A stretch of DNA of 64,000 nt from Mortierella sp. BCC40632 (taxonomy: Eukaryota > Mortierellomycota > Mortierellomycetes > Mortierellales > Mortierellaceae), in assembly GCA_011634665.1 (NCBI GenBank), contig WAEK01000002.1, positions 1,447,001-1,511,000 on the forward strand, written 5' to 3'. Of the stretch, positions 11,944-23,213 are shown in pieces. Both the position numbers and the translations under genes were made by a program. Positions within the stretch are counted from its first letter, which is position 1; every line of letters starts with the position of its first letter. Under the pieces are notes generated by a model, which ran no database searches, was not told the DNA's origin, and saw nothing but the letters and a program-made list of their open reading frames with translations.

Positions 11944-14900
11944 CGTTGATACTGCTTGAACTGTAGTTGCTGCTGCTGCGTGAGCTGTTGTTGTTGTTGT
12001 AACAACAATTCCCGGTCTCGGGTCTGTTGTTGTTGCTCCAAATAGAGTAGGTGCTGCTGTTGCTGTTGCTGTTGCTGAAGCTCTAAATCCGACTGGATCT
12101 GCATCTGCAGCCGTCTCTTGGCCTGTTGAGTTCTCATCTCACGAGAGGCTGCGTTCATGCCACCATGCGATCCAGAGTGCACCGAAGACCCATCATCCAT
12201 ATCATCGTATCCATAGACACTCGGCGCACCATCGCTCCCAGTGCCTTGCAGTCCTCCAGCACTCCGGATCGAAGCAGCTCCTGAAGAGCCAGGCGCAGCC
12301 GACACCGAAAATGAAGACGGATGTTGTTGAAAGTTAGGTGACATGGGTGAAGGATAGGCTTGCTGAGCATAGTGCTGCGACATGGAAGAGTTCGAAGCCA
12401 TGCTCGTCAGTGAAGGATGGTGCCCATGTGACGAGAAATTAGGTGAACCCAATGGGCTCGCAAAGTTGGAGCCTCCCGAGCTCGTACTCATAAAGGACAT
12501 GGGATGCTGATGTGGATGATGTAGCTGTGGCTGCAACTGTGGCTGTGGCTGTGGCTGTGATTGTTGCTGGTATGCTTGCTGCTGTAGAGTCGGCGGCACA
12601 GGTGGCGTGCGTAGCTTGCGTTGCCGAGTCGAGACAGGTGGAGGCGACATAGTCCCTGGTTCGGGCGAAGAGAGGTACAAATGGGGCTGGGGTGCATCGT
12701 TCTCGTAGACAGGTCGAGGCAAGGGTGTCCCCCGACCCGAGGAACCATACTGCTGAACAAGACTCTCGCTTACCAATCCACCATCCGTGCTCATGCTGTC
12801 TCTCGAGTGGTTCGAAGGAGCTCTACGGCGCTCTGGAGGCTGTGGTGGCTGGGCCAACGGCGGGGGCATACGTTGACTGTAGGTCCGGGACAGGCTCGGA
12901 TCTACAGTCGTGGAGAGTCTCGATGGCAGAGCCGAAGGCCTTTTTGTTTCTCGAGAGATCGACGGTGCAGGTGACAGTGGTGCAGATTTTGCAGGGACGC
13001 CTGCCATTGCCAATCCGACTGCACGAGCCTGGAGTCCGAGTTCACCCGCCATCAGGGCCGAACTGTAGATACGAATAGGGTTCTGAACCACACTCTGATG
13101 GAGGGTATCCAATGTCAAGGCATGGAGGCCATTCAATTGGTATCGACGCGCGAGAATCAAGAGGTAGTCGGCCGCACCTGGAGTGACTGCTGCTGATGGA
13201 GGTAATGCTCCTGTATAGAGATAGTGAAGAAAGATCGGGACGACCTCGTCGGGCACAGGAAGCTCCAGAATCAGTGGGGTCAAATAGGGCGGCGAGAGTA
13301 GTAGGTTCGCAAACTCTGGCCAGCGTGCTGCAAGGATCGTAGAGTTGGCACCAAACAAGGTTCCTGTAGCCGATGCAATGGTCATGTCATTCAGTCCTTC
13401 TTCCTTGAGAAGCTCCTGGCCGAGATCCTGGGCTGTCGAGAGAAATGATGGAATAGGTCGCTCATAGAGACCATAGGCCTGTAAGTTAATCATCATTAGA
13501 TGGTCGTGATGTTGAATGCGATTCGAATAGTCATATTCAGCACTTGATTCACGATTGCCAAAGACGAGAAGTGTTCCTGTGGCAGGGTGGAGAAGCGTTC
13601 TATTCCACGATCCAGTATCAAGCATCGAGTCGGTGTCAAGTTGCTGCCACTTTTTCTCAATGATGTTGAACGAATAGATCGCAAGCGTCGGGGGTCTTCC
13701 TGGGATGATCTGAGTTCCAGTGAGAATCAATTGGTTCTGATACATGTGCCCCTGTGGGAACCGAAGGCCAGGAGGAAGGTCCTGGCTATACTTTTCGAGC
13801 GCATCTGACTTGTCCTGGAGCTCAAAGATCGGTGCAGGATTCTGCTTTCCTGAAACAAACTCTGTAGGTTGGGTATAATGGGGTGTGATGACCCTGAAGT
13901 CTCGCTGCAGGCTCTGGAAGTTGTAGTTTGAGTACAAGTAAATCGAGGGGAGGTCCTTGCCAGTCTTGAAAGCAGGAGTCAGTTCGTCGCTGAGGAGCCT
14001 GTCAGATTCCTTCTTACTGCTACGACCTCTTCCACTATGGCCTCTTTGTAACTCTCCTTGTTCCGTTCGGTCCCCCCTGTTGCCTTCATCGCCCTCTGTG
14101 TCAAGGCCATAATGAATCGAGCCTGAGGAGGTGACAGAACTGGGGACAGAGATCCGTCCACTCAGGACCATGGCAATACTCGTCATGGCGTCAATGGACC
14201 ATGACTCGGTCGACGGCCATGAGAGGTTGGATGAGATCTGGGGAGCAGAAGCATGCAATGAAGGGAACGAAGGCGAAGAAGGTGTGATGTGGTTCGCAGA
14301 CGGGGAAAGGACATTGGGTCCTGCAGCGGCAATGGTCCGATAGGTACCGCATTGACCAATGTTCACGATAGACGCAACCCACTCCCAGGTATTCAGATCT
14401 AAAACACACGCGTCCTCGACATAGTTCTTGGAGGTATCCGTACCACCGATCACTACCAGGTACTGACCAACCACGGTTGCCATATGGGCCCAACGAGCCC
14501 TGGGTGAGTGCTGAGTCCGCTGAGGATGTTTCTGGATCCAGCGCTGGGTTGGCAGGTCGTAGACATGCAGATCGTCGAGTGCGACGAGTTGCTGGCTCGC
14601 TGCTGGTTCAGCCGCCATAGCTCCTTCGTTGTCACTGTCGCCGCAGTGGCTATTGGTGCGGGCAGAGCCCATTCCTCCAAAGAGGATCAATGAGGTTCCG
14701 TAGGCGCTGAGAGTGTGAAAGTATCGTGGAGAGGGTGGGACAGAAAGAGCATCGGACAGGGAGCCGGAGTTGGCGTGGACGGGATCAGTCGAGAGTGAGA
14801 GCGAGTACAAGTCGGTCGGGTCCAGCATGTCTCTTTGGCTCGGATAGGCGTCTTGACCCTGTGTTGGAGTCTGTTCTGGCGCTGCATGGATCGCCTTCCA

Positions 14901-15272
14901 GTAACCCATTTCGATATCTAGCTCATAGTGGCAATTGGACAGCTCACGGCTCTCGAGTCGTCCTCCGAAGCAGTGCAGTGTGGCATCGTTGGCAAGGACG
15001 ATGGCCGAGCCCATGAGTGGTGGAGGCGGTTTTCCCTTGGTTGCTCGCGGTGTGATGGCTAGAGTCTTTGTAGAAGTGTGTTTCCGCTGCTGGTCCTGTT
15101 GATTCTGTGAAGAAATGGGTGCATGTGGGTTTCGAGGCTGCTGCTGCTGCTGCTGTTGTTGTTGTTGTGGTTGCTGCTGTTGTTGGCCAGGCTGGAGATG
15201 AAGACCAAGACCTGTATAGGTGTGGTGGCTGTCCTGGGCAAAAGCGCTGTATGGGTCGTGGGGGGAAGCCAT
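11571..15272 (-). CDS. Kelch-repeat and BTB-domain protein with polyQ C-terminus
   Basis: Intronless gene for 1233 residues. The start chosen is the ATG at 15272 in a strong context (CCACCATGG); an in-frame ATG exists further upstream at 15647 but the extra sequence is low-complexity Ser/Leu. A Gln tract lies near residues 30-45. Kelch-type blades follow from residue 87 (HCFGG, ILFGGMG, LVVIGGTD with conserved GG pairs and following Tyr/Trp strands), interrupted by a Ser-rich insert. A BTB fold with the strand order TLFGANSTILAARWPEF and LHYLYTG sits near residues 620-740. The tail is Pro/Ser/Gln rich, with polyQ around residues 1060-1125, and ends in a basic Lys-rich peptide. Kelch plus BTB proteins can act as Cullin-3 adaptors; in fission yeast Ral2, also Kelch+BTB, acts in Ras signalling. 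Which of these applies is not determinable here. Confidence 0.9.
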
Positions 15273-15809
15273 GGTGGGGGGATCCGAGCGCCTGGGGCAA
15301 GAGACTTGTCTACCGAGGAGAAGGTACGATGCAAATGCAAATGCAGGAGAAAGAGAGAAAGTGAGAGAAAGTGAGGAGAAAGAGGAGAAAGAGGAAGGGA
15401 GAGACAAAGACAGAGAAAGAGTGAGCCGCAGCGACGGTGGTAGTGGCGTGGCGACAAGTGGGGCTGACAGAGCAACGAGAGTGTACCTGAAAGGATGTAG
15501 GCTGGGCTCTAGCGAACTGGTTGGTTGGCTGGCTAGAGAGACAGGGGTCGCGAGCAGATGGGAGGGGAACAGGCGGAGCGATGGGGATGCGGATGAATGG
15601 GTAGGCCTGGCGGGAAGCTCATTATTGCGGAGGTGATCCAGCGGCAAGAAATGGATGGGGGGAATGATGCTTAACGCGATGATGATTTGGCCGAAAATAT
15701 ATATATTTTATAGAGAGAAAGAAAAGAAAGGGGAGAGAGAATGTGGGTAAGAGTACAAGTATGAAAAGCAAGAGAGAGAGAGAGAGAGCAAGGCACCGTT
15801 GGAAAGGTC

Positions 15810-15890
15810 ATACAGACAAACAGACAAACAGACACAAACAGACAGACAGACAGAGAGAGAAGAGAGAGAGAGAGAGAGAGCAAAAGCAGA
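15810..15890. repeat. compound ACAA/ACAG-GA microsatellite
   Basis: Tandem ACAA and ACAG units pass directly into a (GA)n run. It lies upstream of the Kelch/BTB gene on the minus strand. Confidence 0.9.
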
Positions 15891-16347
15891 GAGAGAGAGA
15901 AAGAAAGAAAGTGAGTGAGCGCGCGATGGACAGGCCCAGCCAATCCGAGCATGGTCCCGCGCGGCCGTTGGAGCGGCCCTGTGTGGAGCGCGGGTCTTGG
16001 GGGAGGGATAATCAAAGAAGGTTGTTTGGGGGAAGGAGGAAAATGAAAAAAAAAAAAAAAAAGTGTACAATTTGTTTTCGAGAGAGAGTCTGACCTCGTC
16101 GGCATCTTGACCGTCGAGCCTCACTACTGCTGACGGCACGACAAACACCAACCGTCGTTGCACCCACTTGTGCACGTCGTCGGCCCAGGCCGCACCAGAG
16201 CCCTGCTTGTGCGAGCAACCATGCACATTATCCTCCCCTCATCTCCTTTCATCCTTCCCCGCGGCCCATGCTGCCGCTCTTGTTCGATCTCCTCCCTCCC
16301 GCGGAAGGGTTGGCCTTGCTTCGCCTCCTCGCTAGCTCGCAAATCGT

Positions 16348-16376
16348 CCTGCAGGCCACATGTTGTAGCCTGCAGG
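16348..16376. repeat. 9-bp perfect inverted repeat (CCTGCAGGC)
   Basis: CCTGCAGGC and its complement GCCTGCAGG flank an 11-base spacer. Each arm contains the self-complementary octamer CCTGCAGG. The hairpin sits in a gene-free stretch; its role is unknown. Confidence 0.8.
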
Positions 16377-16910
16377 AAGTACAGTACGTGGAGTTTACAT
16401 GCCATGCTGAGTGGGGGACAGGGCACCCACGGAAGAAAGATAAAGACCCCGGGTGAGAAGAAGAGGAAGGCTACCAAGATGGTAGGAAAGGTAGGAAAGA
16501 CCTGTGATCTGTCCATCCGATTACGCCTGCAGCCGTTCGTAGACCGACAGGATGGACCGACAAGGTTCTCGTCTCCTTCCAGTCCGGTCGGTCTCTCGTC
16601 CGCTCGATCGACTCAAATCGCCAAAGGGCAATGCTCACACTCGAGCAACCCACTTTATTGAGTTCTATGGCCGCAAAGCGGGAGAGAGAGAGTTAATGCC
16701 GCTAGCCTCTCTCTCTCTCTCCCCACCCACTCTTTCACCCACCCACCCACTCTTTATCTCCCCTTTCCCCCTTACTGTCGCCCTTTTAATGCAATGCCTG
16801 ACTTATACCATCCCTGTCATCCATCGAGAGTACTGTACACGTTAATGTAATAGCTGCGTTGGTACTGTGCATGGGGTACATCCATCCTTTTAGGGGTCCC
16901 CGCGCTCAAG

Positions 16911-16941
<31 letters not shown>

Positions 16942-18394
16942 TCAAGTCCTCATCAAGGTGCATGTTTAATGAACGATGGCCGATTGATCCTGGCTCTCCC
17001 CATCTTCAACAGGACCAATTTCTGACTTCGACTGGATCATCAACCTTATTACACACGGGTGCTCATACAAGGCGTGTACACATATGAAAGCAGGCGGGCC
17101 CCAAGTCCAACGCAGCGGACAACAGTGATGACTGTATGCTCCGCAAAAAAAAAAAAAAAACAACAACAATAACAACATACACACATACACACAAAAGTGG
17201 CGAGTCATGCAAGATTCAGCAATTGAGCGCACTATCCCTGCATGAGGCAACTAGTACCTCCGGTCCAAATAGGTGGACCCACTTGGCCTTGTCCTGAATG
17301 CTCAAGGCCGTGCTGTCTGTTGTGGCCACCTTGGCTAGCCGTTTTTTTTCTTTTTTTTTTCTTTCTTTTTTTTTTTTAGTCACTCTGATGTTTGCTTCAA
17401 GCGACTGTCCCCAGGGTCGATGTATCTGCTCTTTGTAGGAGTGTCCCAGCAGAGCAGAGCAGAGTAGACGTTGTTGGACATGATAAAGGAAAACCCGCAC
17501 TGACATTGGTTAGCACGGGCCGTCGGTGTTTGTCCATGGGCCGTTGCAGGGATAGCGGTAAAAAAAAAAAGAGTAACAGTAGCAATAGGGCTTCACCTGT
17601 TTTAATTTGATGCCCGAAACTGGACCCAGTGGCCTGTAAGCAGAGGATCCTCCCTTAAAAAAAAGGGCCGAATCCCGTGGTCAGATCAAGTCGTCAGTCT
17701 AGCATGTGCACGCAGGCACTGATGGTCTGTTGCTCGTGTGTACAAGGTAACCTTAGTAGTGATATGTAGCTTTGTGTGAATAGTTGCCATGTGTGACCAA
17801 TGGCTCTCTGGATGTGTGCAGAGTTTTTTTTTTTTTTTTTTCTTTCTTCCTTTAAGGGCGGTTGTGTTACGACGGCTCGTCGTAGCCGCTCTGAGCAGCG
17901 CCAAATTCTTCTCTATTGTTCGGCGCAGGTTCGCCACAATGGTGAGAGCACGCCATTCCCACACACACGCGCATCCGTACACACCTTCTAGTCATATATG
18001 AAAAGCAGACCTTTGTTCGGTTCGGGGTTGATGCAGCCCAGGCCATCCTCTCACTTCACCAAACGATGGTCCATGTGAGAGAAAGAGAAAGAGAGAAAGA
18101 GAGAGAAAGAGTAAGGGAAAGAATGAGAGAGAATGAGAGAATGAGAGGGGAAAGAGTCTATTTGGGGTCACCGTTATCAGGGAACTGATTCTCAAACCGC
18201 TATGAATGATGTATCAGTGTCGTGTGATGAGATCTATGCACTCCATCCTTTATTGGTTTGAACGATAAGAAAGAAAAAATACTACAAGAAGAAGAGCGAG
18301 AATACAAGTACATGGAAGAAAGGGTAAGGACAAGCAAAGGTGCCACGATCAAAAAATAGAGTGAGAGGTTGGGGGAGGGGAGAGAGAAAGACAC

Positions 18395-19652
18395 TTAGAG
18401 ATCCATTGCTGTCGGGATAGGGATCAAATGTCTCATCCGTTCCACCTTGACTCGTAGGTACTTGTCGAGTTCTTTGCCTCTCACAATCTTGTCCTCGACG
18501 GCACCCTCCTTGACGACAAACTCTGTATCCATGTCCATGCCCATCTCAAGCGCCTCCCATGACTTGGGCATCATGGGCACTCGTTCAACGACCTTGATCC
18601 CGCTCTCTTTCTCAATTTGCTCAATCTTGTCAGGGTTGTTGGTCAAGAGACGGATCCGATCCAGACCGAGGTCCTCAAGGATTGCCTGTGCAACCTCGTA
18701 GGTACGTTCATCTGCGCCGTGGTTCAGCATCAGATTGGCCATGACGGTATCATATCCTAGGTCCTGCAGATTGTATGCACTACGTTCATAGAAATAGGGA
18801 AAAAAGGAGAACAGGAGTCGTGAGAATCAAAGATTTGCATGATCGAATGTGGTTGTCGCATAAAAAAAAAAAAAAGATTTTCGGCAATTGTCGGCCGGGA
18901 GGGACAGCAGATAGTGCCCAAAAAAAAATCTAAACAAAAAAAGACAAGAAAGAGTGGAGGAGGCGAGGCCTTGCATATTTGCACCACTCGGCCCTGGCCA
19001 TTCACATGCAGCCAGCTATCGGACTAGCTTTCAGCCAGCCAGGGGACCTACCGAAGCTTTTCTCCAAGACCAATGCCGCGGCCCTCTTGTCGCAAATAGA
19101 CAACCACGCCTGCACCCTCGGCCTTCATCCTTCGAATAGCCTCATCCAACTGCTCACCGCAGTCGCAGCGAGCCGAGTGTCCAATCTCGCCTGTGAAGCA
19201 CTCTGAATGGATGCGGACCAGCGGCGCATGCTCTGAGGTCTCTGTTGTCATGGTCGTGGAGGATGCTGTTGAGTATGCGACCGAAGACGACGTCTCCTGC
19301 TCCTGCTCCTGCTCCTGGGCGACTGTGTTGCGCAGCCGGCCGACATAAGCTCCGCGCTTGACTCGATCGAGCTCCGTCTCGTTCGGCTGAGCACTGTCGA
19401 GACTCTTGCTCCGGATGGCATCACCAAAGACAAAGGCAAGGTGTTCTTTCTTGTCCTTGACGTTCTCGTAGATATGTAAAAAGTACTCGGATCCATCTGG
19501 GGTGGGGATACGGGCTCGGGCAGTACACCAAGCAACAGCATCCGATAGTGTCGCTGGCTTTGATTGGACCAATGGTGGGGTGGCAGGTGGAGTATTATAC
19601 GAGACAGTAGGCTCTGGGGCTGAAAGAGTTCCAGCTGCTGCTGCTGCTACAG

Positions 19653-19687
<35 letters not shown>

Positions 19688-19956
19688 GCTGTTGCTGCTG
19701 CCGCTGCCGTAGCCGAGTCTGTGTCTTGTTGGACAGAGAGCCGGCGTGGAACAGGAGTCTGGAGAAAATCGTCAGCATGGGTATCAGGGTATTTTGACCG
19801 ATGCGAGTGATGGTGTGAGTGATGGTGACGGTGATGGTGATGGGAGAGCACGTGGCCCTTGAAGAAGAAGGGATTCATGTGGTCAAGGGCACTTCGTGGG
19901 ATATATGTTGACTGTGCCTGAGTAGGCTCTTCAGCGATCGAGATTTCGCATGCCAT
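18395..19956 (-). CDS. RIB1: GTP cyclohydrolase II
   Basis: First enzyme of riboflavin synthesis: GTP to 2,5-diamino-6-ribosylamino-pyrimidinone 5'-phosphate, formate and pyrophosphate. Two exons (19956-19052, 18779-18395) join in an Arg codon to give 429 residues. The zinc ligands are present with the right spacing: Cys253, Cys264, Cys266 (C-x10-C-x-C). The catalytic/GTP-binding [11 protein letters not shown] loop follows, then [13 protein letters not shown] and the [10 protein letters not shown] segment in exon 2. The N-terminal ~150 residues are unusual: a His-rich stretch (11 His in residues 39-52) and an Ala/Thr tract encoded by repeated ACA/ACC and GCA codons near 19635-19695. The gene is divergent from COX6; 779 bp lie between the two start codons. 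The single intron (18780-19051) has a sense-strand poly-T. It is the only riboflavin gene seen here. Confidence 0.97.
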
Positions 19957-20016
19957 TGTTGAAAGTCTAAATAGATGATGGGGAAGAGAGAGAGGAGAGA
20001 AAGAGAGAGAAACCAA

Positions 20017-20089
<73 letters not shown>

Positions 20090-20735
20090 CGGGAGAGAGG
20101 ATGTAGAGCGGGAAGCGTAGTGAGAGAGGGGGAGTCAGAAGAGGCAGGGGGAGTAGACAGGAGAGAGAAAGAAAACTGATTGCAGACAGACAAAAAATAA
20201 AACCAACAAGAAAAGAGAAGAGAGATGGAGTATGATAAGATGGAGTGAATCGGCCCGGCTGCAGCTTAAGAAGGAGTGACAATGAGTAATCAGGCCGGAA
20301 TTCAGGCGAGGCCCAATTAGTCAGATCAGGTCTCTTCAGGCTGCCCTGGTTCTCTGTCCCCTTGACTTGCTGACTGGACTGACTCTTTCCCTGATGGTTC
20401 CCAATCTCAGCCACCACGCCTTCCGCAGAGGGCCAGAAGGGATGATGACAAGTCGAACCGTTCCTACTTCTGCCCCCATACAAAAACGAACATACGGACA
20501 TGAATGTGATCGGACTATTGGTGACAGTAAGCGATCTCTTAAATACAGTGACGCAATGATTTTTTTTGAGCCAGAGGTGGTTCGGGGGTTTGATCAGCAA
20601 GAAAAAAGATCAATCATTTCAACAGACTCACCTTTCTACATCCCCACTCACCTCTCTTTCTCTCTTTTCTTCTCTCTCTTCTCTCCCCTCTCCCTCCTCT
20701 CTTCATCTTTTCTTTGTCTCGGACAACCAAGAACC
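19957..20735. promoter_or_regulatory. divergent RIB1-COX6 intergenic region
   Basis: 779 bp separate the start codons of RIB1 (minus) and COX6 (plus), so both promoters lie here. A (GA)n run at about 20020-20074 forms part of the RIB1 leader and CT-rich DNA precedes COX6. A TGACGCAA CRE-like half-site lies near 20547. No gene is seen. Confidence 0.55.
20020..20074. repeat. (GA)n microsatellite
   Basis: About 54 bp of GA dinucleotides, passing into GATA units, in the RIB1 upstream region. Confidence 0.95.
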
Positions 20736-21372
20736 ATGAACCGCTTCACCGCCATCGCTCGCCCCCTCGCCACTTCTGCCGCTCGCGTCCAGGTCGCTCG
20801 CTCGGCTATCGCCACTCGCACCGCCATCCAGAGTATGTGAGAATCTCTTCGCTCAATCGGCTCTCACGGAAACAGGAATGACTCTCGGAAATTGCTTCAT
20901 TCGGTCAGGAGAATCGTTTGCAATGTCCTAGAGTCGCGACAAGCGATTCTTCTAACTCGGATGTAAAATGTCCGAACTAAGCGCCTTTCGGATTTCGTGT
21001 ACCACCAACACCCATCAGACAACTTTATGGAGCAACATGTCGAACGAGCCGGTACTTTGGACACAAATAGCCTGGACGTTTTCTTTTTCTTTTCTTTTTC
21101 TTTTCTTTCTTTTTTTTTCTTTCTTTCTTTTTCTACGGGAAACTTGGAAGAAGCAACAAGGCGACACGAAAAAATTTAGAAAATCGCTATGCTTGCAAGT
21201 GGCTCGGATCGAATCAACCATGACGAAATCTATTCTGGCTGTAGAAATAATTCTAGCCGACTAGCTGAGTGAGAGGGTCATGGATCGGGATTTCATGAAA
21301 CCAACCGACAAAACTTTTTCATGGACGATACTCTGTGTTCTAGCCTTGTTAACCTTCCTCAAACAAATATGT

Positions 21373-21417
<45 letters not shown>

Positions 21418-21779
21418 TCCTTGATTGTCTGTCTGTTCCTCTTGTCCTAGTCCGCAACTACTCTGCGGAGCACCAGGAGGAGTCCTTTGAGCACTTTACC
21501 GAGCGCTTTGTCAAGTTCTTCAACGAGTGCGACGATGTCTTTGAGCTCCAGCGTGGATTGAACAACGCCTTTGGTTATGATCTCGTTCCCTCCCCTTCCG
21601 TGATCGAGGCTGCCCTCAAGGCCGCCAGACGCGTCGACGACTACTCCACTGCTGTCCGTATCTTTGAGGGTGTCAAGGCAAAGACTGGATCGGATGCTCT
21701 TTACAAGCAGTATTTGGATGAGCTGTCTTCTATCAAGACTGAGCTCGGAATTGATACCAAGGAGGAGCTCGGAATCTAG
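20736..21779 (+). CDS. COX6: cytochrome c oxidase subunit VI (COX5A family)
   Basis: Nuclear-encoded subunit of mitochondrial complex IV on the matrix side. Two exons (20736-20832, 21451-21779) give 141 residues. Exon 1 encodes a mitochondrial presequence rich in Arg, Ala, Ser and Thr (MNRFTAIARPLATSAAR). Exon 2 gives the mature helical domain: FEHFTERFVKFFNECDD, FELQRGLNNAFGYDLVPSP, then the IEAALKAARRVDDYSTAVRIF helix pair, all typical of COX5A/Cox6. The 618-bp intron is large for such a small gene and carries a 40-base T run (21377-21416) ending 34 bp before the acceptor. Codon choice is strongly C-ending, consistent with high expression. Divergent from RIB1. Confidence 0.95.
21377..21416 (+). 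repeat. 40-base poly-T in the COX6 intron
   Basis: Uninterrupted T run on the sense strand just upstream of the intron acceptor at 21450. Confidence 0.95.
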
Positions 21780-22941
21780 AAAGCTTATAGTTTTGAGAAG
21801 AAAAAAAAAAGAAGGATGTCAGTGTGATGTCGTTTCTTTTTTAATCAACCTCTTCTTCTTAGAGGCTCCAGGAAAGATACAAAAAAAGCCAAACAGGAAA
21901 GGAAAGGACGCGATAAACAAAGAACCGCACCATTGTAGCCAAGTCAATAAACCATTTTCTGGAGTGTAGTTGACTCGAGGTATTTTTGGGACTCTCCCTC
22001 TTTGAGTAAAATGATATAATCTCGATCAAATGCTAGGATCTGACAGACTAGACTGTGGCGATAGCATGTGATATGTTTATGGAGTGGCCATCCTCGACCT
22101 GGAGATCACTCGAGTAAAGTGATCGCCCTGGTACTCTCTTAGAAATTTGATTAAGATCTCGTTTTGAAATCTTTTTTAAAAAAAAGTATGACGAACTGTC
22201 ATTTGCCCCCTTCTCTGAGAGTCCCTTTGTGGGGCCAAGAGAAAATACTGAATGAAGGAGTGGATGTTTGACAGAAGCAGTCCTCTTGTTCCAGGAAACA
22301 GATCAAAATTGGGGCAAAATTCGAATCAAATGCTGTGACCGAGTTTTTTTTTTTCTTTTTGGAGAGAGGACCGTAAATTTTTTGTTTAAATAGTGGGCCC
22401 AAGTAAGCAAGGACTTTTTTAACTTATCAAGAAAGAACCGAGAACAAATGTCTGGGGTGCCTGCTTCGCTTGTTTGGAACTGTCATTCCTGCTTGCGGCC
22501 ATGAAGGACACCACCTACTTCCTTTCGGAAGATGAAGAATTGAATTCCCTCTTCCACACCAAGTTTGTAGAATCATGTGCGAACGAGGTACTATATGAGG
22601 GCAACATACCTTCTGATCTTCAAATCACCTTCATACCATCTTATCAAAAATCAAAAATCAAAGAAACCCAAACCTGAGCCTGAGTCTTCATGGTCCCCCG
22701 GGCAGAATGACGACACTGTTCAACATCTCGAGAGCATCAGATGGGTCCTTTGCATGCATTAGGGGAGGCAATCAAGGGTGCCAAGCGAGTGTTGTGGTCG
22801 CTGTGCCGCTTTGGTCTAGTACAAAAAAAAAATGTCCAATTGCTCTTTCTACCCCTGACCTGTAAAGTATTCTCGATGTACATTTCTGCCCTAGCGAGCA
22901 TGGCCGAATGGCTGGTGGAAACAACGGGTGGAGAGCAGTTA

Positions 22942-22966
22942 TTTGCTCCAAGGCCTTTGGAGCAAA
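22942..22966. repeat. 10-bp perfect inverted repeat
   Basis: TTTGCTCCAA and TTGGAGCAAA flank a 5-base loop (GGCCT), giving a stable stem-loop in intergenic DNA. Function unknown. Confidence 0.8.
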
Positions 22967-23126
22967 GGGTGTAGTGCGGGGAAAGAATCAGGACCGAGGA
23001 CTAGCGGCCCAACGGCCTAGTATCTGCTGGGATAGATAGGAGATATTTGGGGTCGACCGTCGCGGGGAGAATAGTCAACAACGGCAGAAGAGAACGCATA
23101 GCCACAGAGGTTGACAGGGTAAGGTG

Positions 23127-23131
<5 letters not shown>

Positions 23132-23206
<75 letters not shown>
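23132..23206. repeat. (GA)n microsatellite, 75 bp
   Basis: Nearly perfect GA dinucleotide run in intergenic DNA upstream of the ABC transporter. Confidence 0.95.

Positions 23207-23213
<7 letters not shown>

Larger units (their letters stand above)
15273..18394. other. intergenic, 3.1 kb
   Basis: No supported gene. The first few hundred bases are the GA-rich leader of the Kelch/BTB gene. Further on are a compound (ACAA/ACAG)-(GA) repeat at about 15810-15890, a perfect 9-bp hairpin at 16348-16376, a GA run at 16917-16940 and poly-T runs at 17341-17378 and 17825-17841. Open frames here are short, without recognisable domains or coherent splice structure. Confidence 0.55.

Noticed and set aside
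15273..15647. In-frame N-terminal extension of the Kelch/BTB protein to an upstream ATG
   Set aside because: The extension is low-complexity Ser/Leu from GA-rich leader DNA, while the ATG at 15272 has a strong context and begins normal-looking sequence.
19230..20193. Longer N-terminus of RIB1 beginning at 20193
   Set aside because: The extra residues come from the (GA)n leader (Ser/Leu repeats); the ATG at 19956 begins non-repetitive protein.
22474..22677. 67-codon frame downstream of COX6
   Set aside because: No recognisable motif, no convincing splice partners and typical of chance frames in this composition.
22895..22985. Possible class II tRNA (A-box-like TGGCCGAATGG)
   Set aside because: No matching 3' acceptor strand, no anticodon stem and no B-box (GGTTCGANNCC) follow; kept only as a hint in the stem-loop finding.
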